In this document: in pieces, positions 8,951 through 18,154 of the stretch
Numbering within the stretch: the first letter of the stretch is position 1
Layout: every line of letters begins with the position of its first letter
Program-made: the position numbers and the translations under genes
Notes under the pieces: model-generated
Database searches by the model: none
What the model saw: the letters and a program-made list of their open reading frames with translations, nothing else
What the model was told of the DNA's origin: nothing
From: Tunturiibacter empetritectus
Lineage (GTDB): Bacteria; Acidobacteriota; Terriglobia; Terriglobales; Acidobacteriaceae
Length of the DNA stretch: 64,000 nucleotides
Assembly (NCBI RefSeq): GCF_013410875.1
Contig: NZ_JACCCU010000002.1
Span: 1,178,001 to 1,242,000, forward strand
Reading direction: 5' to 3'

Positions 8951-9832
8951 ATGAAACAAAGTCGGGCTACTACAAATCAAGAAACGGTCGACAGTGAAGG
9001 CGGTCTAAAAATATTCTTTCGCTCATGGCGTCCGGACGAGGCGGCTCACGCGATTGTCGTCATCGTCCCTGGTTTCAATGCCCACAGTGGATACTACGAA
9101 TGGGTGGCCGAACAGTTCGTTGCCGATGGTCTCGCTGTTTACGCTGTGGATCTGCGAGGTCGCGGGAATTCGGACGGCGAACGCTTCTATGTCGAAGCCT
9201 TTGAGGACTACGTGCGTGACGTCGAGGCGGTTACGACAGTCGCGAAGTCGCGCGAACCGGGTCTACCTCTGTTTTTGCTTGGTCATAGCGCTGGCGGCGT
9301 TGTCGCATGCCTCTATACCCTCGACCACCAGGCTGAGCTGACGGGGCTGATCTGCGAAAGTTTTGCCCACGAGTTACCTGCTCCTGATTTTGCTCTCGCG
9401 GTTTTCAAGGGACTGAGCCATGTCGCGCCACATGCGCATATTCTTCACCTTCCAAATGAGAGATTCTCTCGTGATGCGAAAGTCGTCGAAACAATGGACA
9501 ATGATCCACTGATTGCGCATGAGACTCAGCCAACCCAAACGATGGCCGCGATGGTTCGGGCTGACGAGCGACTCAAGAAAGAGTTTCCTCTGATCACGCT
9601 GCCAGTTCTGATCCTGCATGGCACTCTCGATAAGAATACAAAGCCAAGTGGTAGCCAGCATTTTTACGAGATGGCCGGTTCCACCGACAAAACCCTAAAG
9701 CTTTACGAAGGCTGCTTTCACGACCTACTTAACGATATCGATAAGGAGTCGGTCATCGTGGATATCAAAAGCTGGATCGATGGGCACATTCCTGTCGCGG
9801 CCAGCAACCAAGGTTCGACAGTCCAAGTCTGA
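8951..9832 (+). CDS. Alpha/beta hydrolase, monoacylglycerol-lipase-like (Hydrolase_4)
   Basis: The start MKQSRATTNQETVDSEGGLK is chosen for AAGGAG nine bases upstream. The fold is clear: oxyanion segment IVVIVPGFNAHSGYYEW, YAVDLRGRGNSDGERFYV, nucleophile elbow LLGHSAGGVVA, acid in ILHGTLDKNTKPSG and catalytic His in GCFHDLLNDI. This is the monoglyceride lipase / lysophospholipase layout. There is no signal peptide, so it is cytoplasmic. Its stop overlaps a possible CTG start of the following Tat protein. Confidence 0.85.
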   Translation: MKQSRATTNQETVDSEGGLKIFFRSWRPDEAAHAIVVIVPGFNAHSGYYEWVAEQFVADGLAVYAVDLRGRGNSDGERFYVEAFEDYVRDVEAVTTVAKSREPGLPLFLLGHSAGGVVACLYTLDHQAELTGLICESFAHELPAPDFALAVFKGLSHVAPHAHILHLPNERFSRDAKVVETMDNDPLIAHETQPTQTMAAMVRADERLKKEFPLITLPVLILHGTLDKNTKPSGSQHFYEMAGSTDKTLKLYEGCFHDLLNDIDKESVIVDIKSWIDGHIPVAASNQGSTVQV

Positions 9833-10506
9833 CCACGAGAACTAGAAGAGATTTCATCGTCATTACGATCGGAGCTGCTGCGTCATTGAGCAGCAGTTCC
9901 GGTCAAAGTGTGGTTCTCACGAAGGAGACAGATTTCGATCTTCTCCTCGGAAAAACGAAAAGGCAACAAATCCTGGACCAAGCGGAAGACCCAAGAATCA
10001 AACGAGCGAGACTTTCCGGCCCTGAACAAGTGACTAGAAATGCGATGGTCGCCGAACTGGGAGCCGATGGGACACTAACGGTTTTGGCTAAAGGAACCAA
10101 CGAATGGGTTTGTGTGCCTGGCAACGAGAATAAGATTGGCGAACCGCCAATGTGCATGAACCCGATGGGTATGCGATGGATGATGGATGCCATGCAGGGC
10201 AAACCGAAGCCGACGAATGAATCTCCCGGGATGATTTATATGCTTTGCGGCGCAACACAGAGGAGTAACACCGATCCGGCCGATAAGACGAGTCCCGCTA
10301 TACCAATCGGACCTCATTGGATGATTACGTGGCCCTTTGATGCGAAAGAGAATGGGCTTCCAACTACGGTCCGCGATAAGGGAGCCTGGGTAATGTTTGC
10401 GGGTACTCCGTTTGCTTACCTGCATGTTTGTGGCACTCCCTGGGATGGCAACGAATACAACGAAGGAGACAACGCTCTATGGACCATGCGCTACGCTCGG
10501 TCGTAA
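9829..10506 (+). CDS. Putative Tat-exported protein, start codon uncertain (possible CTG)
   Basis: From TTG 9886 the 206-residue protein has no recognised domain but is clearly coding (DGTLTVLAKGTNEWVCVPGN, PHWMITWPFDAKENGLP, repeated Met-rich MCMNPMGMRWMMDAMQG). The frame is open upstream. From a CTG at 9829 it reads MTTRTRRDFIVITIGAAASL, an excellent twin-arginine signal peptide. That CTG overlaps the hydrolase stop (CTGA), like a coupled ATGA. No ATG, GTG or TTG is present at the proper position. Either CTG is used or an ATG has mutated. The mature protein would be periplasmic; function unknown. Confidence 0.6.
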   Translation: MTTRTRRDFIVITIGAAASLSSSSGQSVVLTKETDFDLLLGKTKRQQILDQAEDPRIKRARLSGPEQVTRNAMVAELGADGTLTVLAKGTNEWVCVPGNENKIGEPPMCMNPMGMRWMMDAMQGKPKPTNESPGMIYMLCGATQRSNTDPADKTSPAIPIGPHWMITWPFDAKENGLPTTVRDKGAWVMFAGTPFAYLHVCGTPWDGNEYNEGDNALWTMRYARS

Positions 10507-10584
10507 CGGACAGGTCAAATGACGATAACAGGGCGAGTCACTCATTTAGAAATTCATTGGTGTTCCCCTACAGACAGAAGGAAC

Positions 10585-11922
10585 TCAAACTGACCCACCA
10601 GACGTTGGCGTTTTCGGCTGCACTCTGGGAAGATCTGATGCCCGGATGCCGCGTGGACCCCTCGGCGTGCGCAATTTATCGGCGGTGTCGTCGAATTCCT
10701 CCAACGGCGGCGGTGGGCCGAAAGGAATACGGGTCGGTGCTTCCTTGCGGACCTGATGAACGGAGCCGAGATACACGGTATTAAGGCCATAGCGGGCGTT
10801 GATGGTATCGAGGGCTGTGACTACACGCTGTTTCGCATTCGGCTCGTTAAACGGATCAATGCCGAAGAGGTCCGGAGACGGAGCTAGATCAAGATGGGTA
10901 AGAGTTACAGATAGGTCTGAGGGCGTGTAGGCGGGAACGCGCGGCCATACGGCAATTAAGTGCTCCTGCAGCGTGTATGGATCGTGGCATGGCTCGATGC
11001 GTACATTGCAGGCGAATGCGACATGATCATAAAAGCCAACCTGCAAGGAGAGGCCGCCGGCCCAGAGATCGTTGCGGCGCATCTTGCGAGCCGTGGAGTG
11101 TAGTAGTTTGAGCGCCACGGCACGGGCCTTATCCGGTGTTCGGCAGTCTGGAGGCAAGATGTGCTGACGGCTAAGAGTTTGTAGCGGACGCGCTGGCGGT
11201 TCAAGAAAATCTTCACCGCGCAGCCAGAGCCACAATCGGTCACCTAAGACGCCTCCCCATATCGTGTGCATCCGCTCGCGTGTGAGGGTGCAGAGTTGGC
11301 GCATGGTGGTAATGCCTTCGGCAAGAATGCGCTGCTCCATGCGCTTTCCGATGCCGGGAATGTCGGCTAGTTCGAGGCTGTAGAGCGCCTGTGGAAGGTA
11401 GCGCCGCTCGAAGATCATAAGGCCGTCCGGTTTCTGCATGTCGCCAGCGATCTTGGCGAGCAGACGGTTGGGTGCCAGGCCAACGGAACAACGCAGCGTG
11501 ATGCCGACCGTGCGGAGCTCACGCTTTATCTCGTAGGCTATGGCGGTGGCGCGTAGTAACGTGCGCTCGCGGCCGAGGAGCTGGCAGGCGAACTCGTCGC
11601 AGGACATGACCTGCTGGATGGGGATGCAGTGCTCAATCGCGGCGGCAATGCGGTGGTGGTATTCGACGTATAGGCGCGGGCGAGCCTCGACCAGGATGAT
11701 GTGCGGGCAGAGCAGCTTGGCGTCCGCAACACTGAAGCCGGTTTGGACGCCATAAGCCTTGGCCTGGTAGCTGACGGCGATACAGCAGCCCGTCTGAGCT
11801 TCAATACGAATCGGCACGATCGCGATGGGCTGGCCGCGCAGTTCGGGGCAAAGCTCCTGTTCGATCGAGGCGAAATAAGAGTTGAGATCGACAAACAGCC
11901 AATTGATCGCAGAATCGACCAT
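10585..11922 (-). CDS. Y-family (DinB/ImuB-like) DNA polymerase
   Basis: The start MVDSAINWLFVDLNSYFASI is preferred; a frame extension to 11946 overlaps the preceding gene. The first catalytic Asp is D12 in FVDLNSYFASIEQ, and the second acidic pair is in SCDEFACQL. The HhH thumb is present (ELADIPGIGKRMEQRIL) and a little-finger domain follows (RPLQTLSRQHILPPDC...RKMRRNDLWAGGLSLQVGF). The Pro-rich C-terminal tail has no obvious beta-clamp motif. Length (445 aa) exceeds DinB. It follows the Cys-rich protein by four bases, forming a likely operon for translesion synthesis. Confidence 0.85.
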   Translation of the reverse strand: MVDSAINWLFVDLNSYFASIEQELCPELRGQPIAIVPIRIEAQTGCCIAVSYQAKAYGVQTGFSVADAKLLCPHIILVEARPRLYVEYHHRIAAAIEHCIPIQQVMSCDEFACQLLGRERTLLRATAIAYEIKRELRTVGITLRCSVGLAPNRLLAKIAGDMQKPDGLMIFERRYLPQALYSLELADIPGIGKRMEQRILAEGITTMRQLCTLTRERMHTIWGGVLGDRLWLWLRGEDFLEPPARPLQTLSRQHILPPDCRTPDKARAVALKLLHSTARKMRRNDLWAGGLSLQVGFYDHVAFACNVRIEPCHDPYTLQEHLIAVWPRVPAYTPSDLSVTLTHLDLAPSPDLFGIDPFNEPNAKQRVVTALDTINARYGLNTVYLGSVHQVRKEAPTRIPFGPPPPLEEFDDTADKLRTPRGPRGIRASDLPRVQPKTPTSGGSV

Positions 11923-11926
11923 TCTT

Positions 11927-12328
11927 CTACCCCACCAGCCGTGCATACTGTTCCGGTGTCAGCAGGAGATCGACATTGCCGCGTCCAGCCATGATGGCAT
12001 GTTCGACGGCCTGCTTTGAAGCGAGGTCGCGGAATCCGTTGCCGCGGCGAATCATCTCGACCATGTTGTCCGGGTTTGTGAAGGTACGAGGGGGAGCGGC
12101 CTTAGTGCGGAGATCTTCCTCCATGAAAGTGCAATGCCATCGCTCTCGAAGAACGAAGGACATATGGATGCGGCGAAACTTTGGGGCAGGTGCGCGTTGG
12201 ACCGCGCACGAATCGCAGGCTCGTTCGCCAGGCGGTTGCCAGAGCATTGCGTCAAGGTAGCGCCCGCAAAAGCAGCAGATCTTTCCTGCCAGCCGCATCC
12301 GGGTTGTGGAGGATCGTTCGCCGCCCAT
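11927..12328 (-). CDS. Small Cys-rich protein co-transcribed with Y-family polymerase
   Basis: The ATG at 12328 (MGGERSSTTRMRLAGKICCF) is chosen. The upstream extension to 12490 is AT-rich and looks like promoter DNA. The protein carries two Cys pairs (ICCFCGRYLDA...ACDSCAVQ) suggestive of a zinc site and a C-terminal helix ending LLLTPEQYARLVG. It ends four bases before the polymerase start. The role is unknown; position suggests a polymerase accessory factor, as imuA is for imuB, though it shows no ImuA/RecA similarity. Confidence 0.6.
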   Translation of the reverse strand: MGGERSSTTRMRLAGKICCFCGRYLDAMLWQPPGERACDSCAVQRAPAPKFRRIHMSFVLRERWHCTFMEEDLRTKAAPPRTFTNPDNMVEMIRRGNGFRDLASKQAVEHAIMAGRGNVDLLLTPEQYARLVG

Positions 12329-12571
12329 GCCCAAACAATAAGCGAATAAAAGGCGAAATACATCCACAAATGCTATACTATTGATAACAAAAAACTTACG
12401 TCCGATAACGCAGTTTATGTATAGTCGATGTGCAGTGCTCGCTAGAAATGTCATGGTCCCGTTTCGTTTCGAAAACGAGCTCTTCGACAAGGCCGTCGCA
12501 GCATGATTTAAAGAGTAGAGGGAAACACCGCGGCCAACGAGTTGATGCAGAAGGCCCCCAGTGGGCAGGTG
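12329..12571. promoter_or_regulatory. AT-rich intergenic region with promoter of the polymerase operon
   Basis: About 240 bp lie between the polymerase operon start (12328) and the downstream end of the sensor-kinase gene (12572). On the minus strand it is AT-rich and contains AGTATAGC, a fair -10 candidate, about 45 bp before the ATG. Inverted CTATAC / GTATAG words flank the AT-rich part at about 12373 and 12419. No consensus LexA box was found. Confidence 0.3.
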
Positions 12572-15500
12572 CTAGCCAAGTCGAAGGAAAGCCGCTAAAC
12601 GACTTCGTACTATCTGCGGTCTTAAGCGGTATGCGACTGAAGCTGGAATCCGTAACTCTATTTCGGTTCCAAGTCCTGTTCTACTCCAGATTTCCAGCCT
12701 GCCGCCGATCTTTGCAGCCCGCTCCCTCATTCCAGGCAAACCCCAATGCCCTTCGCGGAAGCCATCGCCCAGAGTCGTTCTGTCCAGGCCGATCCCGTTA
12801 TCACGTATACGAAGTCGAAACTCATTCCTATCAAAATTGATCTCGGTCTCCATCTCGCTGGCTTCCGCATGCCGAAATCCGTTGGTGAGCGCTTCCTTAC
12901 CTATGCGGTACGCCTCTTCAAAAACTATTGGATGGAGAGCCTGTATCGAACCATTGCATATGGAACGGAAGGTGACATTGCCGAGTTTGCGCAACGAAAG
13001 TGCCACTTCGGCGAGGGCCTCGGAGAGATCATACGTATCTCGCGTAGGACTTCGCAGATCGAGCACGAGTTCTCGTCCCTCCAGCATCACGCCATCCGAT
13101 TGCTGCAAAGCTTCCTCGAAAATGGCCCGTGCGGGTTCGTCTTGCCTGAGGTGTGTGGTCCCAGTGTTGAAGCGAAGCAAAAGGCCTTGTATCCCTTGGA
13201 AGAACGTATCGTGAAGATCTCGCGCAATTCTCTCGCGTTCCCGCATTCGTTCCTCAAGTACCAATCGCGCCTGGTTTACAAGGATGTTTACGCGGAAGAG
13301 ATACAGAGCACTGATTGCAAAAAGCGCCATGCCTACCAGGAGCAGGCGAAACCACAAACGTTCATAGAGGAATGCTTGTTGCTGCACGTCATAAGCGAAG
13401 TCAGATTTTCCCCAGACGCCATCACTGTTCGTCGAACGCACCAAGAATCGATGTGTACCTGGTGGGATCGTTGTGTAGACGGCGGCCCGAGAAGCGGTTG
13501 TATTTTGCCATCTTGAGTCGACGCCCTCGAGACGGTACTGCATGCGAATAGTATCCGGTGCATCAAGGTCCACAGCCGCCATTGTGATCTCAGTGCGGTG
13601 TGCTCCCGGCGACAGCGTGAGACTTTGACCCACAGGAACGTCAATGCCTTCGATAGTGATTCCTGGAATAAAGATGATGGGATTTTGTGTTGCCTTAGGC
13701 CATTTGGTCACATCAAGCTCGGCCAGGCCTTTCACGGTAGCTACCCAGACTTTGCCGTCCGCAGTCCGAACGATGTTCGGAGATCCCACGCTTGTTTGGC
13801 TTGAAAGAAGGCCATCACTGGTATTTATCCAGCGATAATCAAGCGGTGACTCAGGGCTAGTCAATCGTTTCGTAATCGATTCGACAGGCAACCTATAGAT
13901 GCCGTACCGGCTACTACACCAGAGCTGAGAGTCAGGCAGTTCGATCATCCCGTTCACGTTCAGATTGTCGAAGATCGTTTTGAGCTGACCATTTACCAGC
14001 CTGCTCAATCCGTATCTAGCGCCAGCAATATAAAGGTTGCTCCTTCCATCCTCGACGAACCGAGAGGGAGATCCATCACCTGTGGCCAAGGTCAGGTCAA
14101 GGCGCTGAAAGCGCTCTTTGACCAAGTGATCGATACCCTGTGGCGAAGCGATCCAGATTGTATCTGCCTTATCCTCGTGGATGTCGAGCACGTGATCACT
14201 GGACAAGCCTTCCGCACGTCCGTAGTTGTGAAATTTCTTGCCTTGCATGTGGCTAACGCCATTAGGAGTCGCAATCCATAACGAATCATCGTGCGCAACC
14301 AGAATCTTCGTGACCACCGTATCAGGGAGTCCGTCGGCCTTGGAGAATTGAGTGAAGTGCCCGTTCGTGAATTTGAACAGCCCACCTCCATACGTCCCGA
14401 TCCACACATTGTCTTTAGAGTCTTGTGCAAGAGACCAGACACAGGTATTGGTGAGACCGTCCTTCTCGAAGTACTTGCGAAAACGCTTCCCGTCGAAGAT
14501 AGAGAAGCCGCAGTTGCTCCCGACAAATAGCTGTCCATCAGGACGCGCAAGAAGGGCCATCGGCTGATCGTTCGGCAACCCATCCTTCCTGGTATAAACG
14601 CGGATTGCTCGTGGTTTGTAGTGCCAAAGCCCGTTTCCATTCGTTCCCAACCACACATCGCCAGATTCGGTGACATAGATTGACCGGGGAAGGTCTAGAG
14701 TATCCAGATTCTCTAATCGATCTCCGGTGACCAGATACAAGCCGATCCCGGTGCCGACCCATATGTGGCCTTGGGGATCCTCATAGATGTGGTTCGTCGC
14801 CGTATTTCCCACGTGGCTTGGTGTCAGTGACGAGACTAGACCATTAGACTGGCGCCTAATGCCGGCATGCGTGCCGTACCAAACGGTACCATCGCTCCCT
14901 TGGTGAACTTCAAAGACCTGGTCAGGTTGAACCCCAAGTTGCTTGGCCGTCACGGTAGCCGGGATCCTGTTCTTTCCCGCAACTTCAATTAATCCATCGC
15001 TTGTTACGATGTAAAGGTGTCCGTCAGCCGCTTGGCTGATCCTGTTGACGTATACGTTCTCCAGAACTGGAACCAGCACCTTCCCGGAATACAGATAAAG
15101 TCCGTGCTTGCCTCCAACTAAAATATCTCTATTCCGAGCTTCAAAGATGATTTGGGCGTCCTCTGAGACCCCTGCCGCCGTACGAAGTAATTTTAACGTG
15201 CCTGGATCGATGTGGTCTTGAGAAGCCTTAGGAAGAACTGTCGCACCCGCGTCAGTGCCAACCCATAGATCTCCGTTAGAAGCCCGGAGAAGAGCATTAA
15301 CCGCGCCTGCAGATGCAGACCCCTCGAGCTTGAGTCGAAGCGGATGAAACGCAACACCATCAAAACTTGCAAGGCCGGTACCCGTTCCGATCCACAACAA
15401 CCCATTTTCGGTCTGTGCGATCGCATTCACGACGTTATCGGGTAAACCTTGCTCAACGGTCAATTCAGAGCGAATGTACTTATTCCGGAGGGGATACTCA

Positions 15501-15616
15501 CTTGAATCTGGATATTCCGCCTGCACAATCTGCGCGCAAAGCAGCACAACGATACAACATAGACAGTTTCCTATGCTTCGGCCCGCTATTTGCCGGAGAT
15601 GCGAAATGATCTTCAT
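12572..15616 (-). CDS. Beta-propeller sensor histidine kinase (Reg_prop repeats + Y_Y_Y + HisKA_3)
   Basis: A signal peptide (about residues 1-33) leads into about a dozen propeller blades, each with a WxGT-like core (GLLWIGTGTGLASFDG, GDLWVGTDAG, DNVWIGTYGGGLFKF, DSLWIATPNGV). A Y_Y_Y-type domain follows (MQYRLEGVDSRWQ, PPGTHRFLVRSTNSDGVWG). After one TM helix (FRLLLVGMALFAISALYLF) come the HisKA_3 box RERIARDLHDTFFQGIQGL and an ATPase domain (GKEALTNGFRHAEAS, RDNGIGLD, HWGLPGMRERAAKIGG). The periplasmic propeller should sense a ligand, possibly a carbohydrate, and phosphorylate a NarL-type regulator. The one at 17225 is the obvious partner. Confidence 0.9.
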   Translation of the reverse strand: MKIISHLRQIAGRSIGNCLCCIVVLLCAQIVQAEYPDSSEYPLRNKYIRSELTVEQGLPDNVVNAIAQTENGLLWIGTGTGLASFDGVAFHPLRLKLEGSASAGAVNALLRASNGDLWVGTDAGATVLPKASQDHIDPGTLKLLRTAAGVSEDAQIIFEARNRDILVGGKHGLYLYSGKVLVPVLENVYVNRISQAADGHLYIVTSDGLIEVAGKNRIPATVTAKQLGVQPDQVFEVHQGSDGTVWYGTHAGIRRQSNGLVSSLTPSHVGNTATNHIYEDPQGHIWVGTGIGLYLVTGDRLENLDTLDLPRSIYVTESGDVWLGTNGNGLWHYKPRAIRVYTRKDGLPNDQPMALLARPDGQLFVGSNCGFSIFDGKRFRKYFEKDGLTNTCVWSLAQDSKDNVWIGTYGGGLFKFTNGHFTQFSKADGLPDTVVTKILVAHDDSLWIATPNGVSHMQGKKFHNYGRAEGLSSDHVLDIHEDKADTIWIASPQGIDHLVKERFQRLDLTLATGDGSPSRFVEDGRSNLYIAGARYGLSRLVNGQLKTIFDNLNVNGMIELPDSQLWCSSRYGIYRLPVESITKRLTSPESPLDYRWINTSDGLLSSQTSVGSPNIVRTADGKVWVATVKGLAELDVTKWPKATQNPIIFIPGITIEGIDVPVGQSLTLSPGAHRTEITMAAVDLDAPDTIRMQYRLEGVDSRWQNTTASRAAVYTTIPPGTHRFLVRSTNSDGVWGKSDFAYDVQQQAFLYERLWFRLLLVGMALFAISALYLFRVNILVNQARLVLEERMRERERIARDLHDTFFQGIQGLLLRFNTGTTHLRQDEPARAIFEEALQQSDGVMLEGRELVLDLRSPTRDTYDLSEALAEVALSLRKLGNVTFRSICNGSIQALHPIVFEEAYRIGKEALTNGFRHAEASEMETEINFDRNEFRLRIRDNGIGLDRTTLGDGFREGHWGLPGMRERAAKIGGRLEIWSRTGLGTEIELRIPASVAYRLRPQIVRSRLAAFLRLG

Positions 15617-16003
15617 ACATTATCTTGCAGGCAAGAAGTTCCTTATCGCCATCTATCCTCCTCCAACCCTTTGCTGAACAGTCACTAATGGCTAAGCGAG
15701 TACAAGAGACAGATGAAGCAAATTTGACGGAAGGTGAGGATTGCCCGTTAGGGTTGGCACATCTCGGCGATTAGCCTTTCTCCACCGACTATACAGAATG
15801 GTTCTGGTGCAGACCGCGCGATTCGGTCAGCTACAGCGGGTCAAAAGGAAGCCCGAGCGGAGGCTGGAAAGCTGAGCAGCATGAATCGCTATTTTCAGGG
15901 AGGCAGTCTTTGGAAGCCGGAGTATGGCGGTTCCCACATTACGTACGGCACGACGACCACGACCCCCTATAAAACAGGATCACTCGACAGATCCAGCGAA
16001 GCT
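15617..16003. other. Intergenic region, no gene recognised
   Basis: Nearly 400 bp upstream of the sensor-kinase gene. It should contain that gene's promoter. I see no conserved frame, RNA gene or repeat in it. Confidence 0.3.
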
Positions 16004-16174
16004 TTAGCTTTGCGGCCTATTAACCCAGCTCAGAAAAGCACCGCGGGAGAGGGTTGATCGCAGGAGTTCATTCTTCACCAGCAACTCACAGATGCATTGC
16101 TCCAAGGTGCAAATCCTCGACTGCAGATAAACGATTTCAGCTTCAATCGGATCTGTACCAATTAGCATTGCCAT
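16004..16174 (-). CDS. Possible 56-residue helical small protein
   Basis: An ATG at 16174 preceded by CCAGGAGC gives MAMLIGTDPIEAEIVYLQSR and runs to TAA at 16004-16006. The middle (EAEIVYLQSRICTLEQCICE, then LLVKNELLRSTLSRGAF) is amphipathic with three Cys and coiled-coil-like spacing. The strong ribosome-binding site and clean helix argue for a real small gene between the kinase and the hydrolase. No family is recognised and chance cannot be excluded at this length. Confidence 0.35.
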   Translation of the reverse strand: MAMLIGTDPIEAEIVYLQSRICTLEQCICELLVKNELLRSTLSRGAFLSWVNRPQS

Positions 16175-16270
16175 GCTCCTGGTTCGAGTGATTAACTTGG
16201 AGGTGATTCGAAGGGTGCGCCTCTGTCTAAGGCATAAGGCGCTTCCCCTCCTGTTTGAAAACAGGACTTC

Positions 16271-17077
16271 CTACAGGGTACCTGGAGGAGTCGGATTGGA
16301 CTTCGCTGATGCCGCGTTAGTGATGAAGTCGGCTACTTCATGTGGTTTTGAGATCATCGGAACGTGACTTGTCGAGAGAATCAAAGTTTTAGCATTCATC
16401 CTCTTAGCCGTCACTCGTTCTTGTTCCGGTGCGATCATTCGATCATTTGCGGCTACGACAAACCAAGATGGCTTTGTACGCCAGGCAGCAGTTGTGATGG
16501 GGGCTCCCAAGGCAGCACCTTGCGTTGGAACCTGGGTAGCAATCATCAATGTACGGTCTTCGAGAGCAACATCGGGCGCAAAATCTTCCAGGATGCCTTT
16601 TTCTGTGAGCACCAGAAACCCATCCGCCAACGGGCGAAGCTCGCCTACGCCCGGCGTTGCTCCGTAGGGTTTCCCGAGGCTACCGGCTGATTCTCCCTGA
16701 TCTGGAGCGAAGGCGGCGACGTAGACGAGTCCAGCCACCTTGGGGTCGTTGCCAGCTTCCGTGATGACCGCTCCTCCGTAGGAGTGGCCGACAAGCAGCA
16801 CAGGACCCTCCTGCGCATCAATGATCCGCTTTGTGGCTGCAACATCATCTGCAAAGGAGGTGAGTGGGATCTGAGCACAGACGACGTGCAAACCCTCTGC
16901 CTCAAGAAGCGGGAGGATCTTCAGCCAGCTTGAGCCATCTGCCCATGCTCCATGCACCAGAACCACGTTCTTGATTGGCTCTTTGGATGGCACCTGCGAC
17001 AGGCCGGTAACGGGGACGGTAAGAGAAACGAGTGGAGCGCACAGGAATGCCGCAAGGAGATTACGTCGTAAGTTCAT
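16271..17077 (-). CDS. Exported alpha/beta hydrolase (esterase/salicylate-esterase-like)
   Basis: An N-terminal signal sequence (LRRNLLAAFLCAPLVSLTV) precedes an alpha/beta-hydrolase fold: NVVLVHGAWADGSSWLKIL, nucleophile elbow VLLVGHSYGGAVITEAG, acid near VVAANDRMIAPEQE and His in STSHVPMISKPHEV. It is a paralogue of the cytoplasmic protein at 19888-20583, sharing HGAWADGS and GHSYGGAVIT. The family includes plant-type methyl-ester hydrolases; the substrate is not deducible. It lies between the sensor kinase and the NarL regulator, all minus strand, so it may be their target. Confidence 0.85.
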   Translation of the reverse strand: MNLRRNLLAAFLCAPLVSLTVPVTGLSQVPSKEPIKNVVLVHGAWADGSSWLKILPLLEAEGLHVVCAQIPLTSFADDVAATKRIIDAQEGPVLLVGHSYGGAVITEAGNDPKVAGLVYVAAFAPDQGESAGSLGKPYGATPGVGELRPLADGFLVLTEKGILEDFAPDVALEDRTLMIATQVPTQGAALGAPITTAAWRTKPSWFVVAANDRMIAPEQERVTAKRMNAKTLILSTSHVPMISKPHEVADFITNAASAKSNPTPPGTL

Positions 17078-17224
17078 GAGGGTGTCCCTTTCACTGTGGA
17101 GGACCTACATCACGGCGTGTTCTCGTGTGCTGCATCCCATCCTGTGCTGAAGGTAAGGCAGGTCCGTCCATTTCGACAGTCTCAATCCGACCATAAGCAG
17201 ATGGCTCAATAGAGCCACCGAGTC

Positions 17225-17854
17225 TTACATCTCGATGTAACCACGGCGAATTGCAATGATCGCGGCATCGGTGCGATCGTTGGCGTCCAACTTCGAAAGA
17301 ATGCTCTTCACGTGGTTTTTGACTGTGTTCTCAGAGATACCAAGCTCCGATGCGATGATCTTGTTAGCTTGGCCTTGAGAAATAGAACGGAGCACATCGA
17401 TTTCTCTCGACGACAAGGAGTCATCTGCAGCGTGTTCTGCCATCTCCCGAGCAACGTCTGGCGGGATTCTTCGACGTCCTGAGTGAACTACGCGAATCGT
17501 ATCGATTAGTTCGGTGCGCAACAGGTTCTTCAGCAGGTAGCCCACCGCACCGGCCTTGAATGCTCGAAGCGCAACAACATCTCCGGCTGCCGTCGTAAGA
17601 ATTACAAATCGCGCATACGGGAAATCCTTTCGCAAGATCTCAATTGCTTCGATCCCGCCTAGCCCCGGCATACGCACATCCATAAGCGTGACATCAGGAC
17701 GATGTATATGGAACAGTTCAATCGCTTCCCTGCCGTCTGATGCCTCGGCAACAACATGCATATCTATTTGAGCGTCAATTTCGCCGCGCAGCCCGGCTCT
17801 CATCATCGGATGATCGTCAACAACGAGAACCCGGATTGGCTGTGGGTCAGACAT
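17225..17854 (-). CDS. NarL/FixJ-family response regulator
   Basis: The start MSDPQPIRVLVVDDHPMMRA is preferred over an upstream extension because homology begins there. The receiver has the acidic pair VVDDHP, phospho-Asp in VTLMDVRMPGLGG, Thr in VILTTAAGD and Lys in GYLLKNLL. The LuxR HTH is SLSSREIDVLRSISQGQANK followed by ASELGISENTVKNHVKSILS. All switch residues are intact. With the propeller kinase at 12572-15616 it should form a two-component system. Confidence 0.92.
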   Translation of the reverse strand: MSDPQPIRVLVVDDHPMMRAGLRGEIDAQIDMHVVAEASDGREAIELFHIHRPDVTLMDVRMPGLGGIEAIEILRKDFPYARFVILTTAAGDVVALRAFKAGAVGYLLKNLLRTELIDTIRVVHSGRRRIPPDVAREMAEHAADDSLSSREIDVLRSISQGQANKIIASELGISENTVKNHVKSILSKLDANDRTDAAIIAIRRGYIEM

Positions 17855-18154
17855 TGGGCTGAGCCCCGATAGACAGTTTTTTACCAACCACGCGATGCAT
17901 CCAGCTCGGACTGCGTAACGCATGAGAAGCTGCGCCTAAGACAACGAAGGTCGAGGCAAGCAGCGAGACCGCGCCACTGTCGACAAACCGCAAACTTCAG
18001 GCTAACGGAGAAAGAACGCAATTCGATCCTTTAGAGACGGAGATGCAAGAACAGTACTCTCTATTTGGTGCTGTCGATAGGGGCTCAAAATGGCTACGAT
18101 CGTCCCTTCATTTAGGGTCTTCAAGCCGTAGGCAAAATCTGCTGAACTCTAAAG

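Noticed and set aside
12329..12571. LexA box in front of the Y-family polymerase operon
   Set aside because: I found no clear GAAC-type inverted repeat or CTGT-N8-ACAG; only loosely inverted CTATAC words, which are not convincing.
12746..13516. 256-residue plus-strand frame opposite the kinase domain
   Set aside because: Antisense to the HisKA_3/ATPase part, which carries all diagnostic motifs.
14092..14676. 194-residue minus-strand frame inside the sensor-kinase gene
   Set aside because: Shadow frame of the beta-propeller repeats; periodic composition explains its length.
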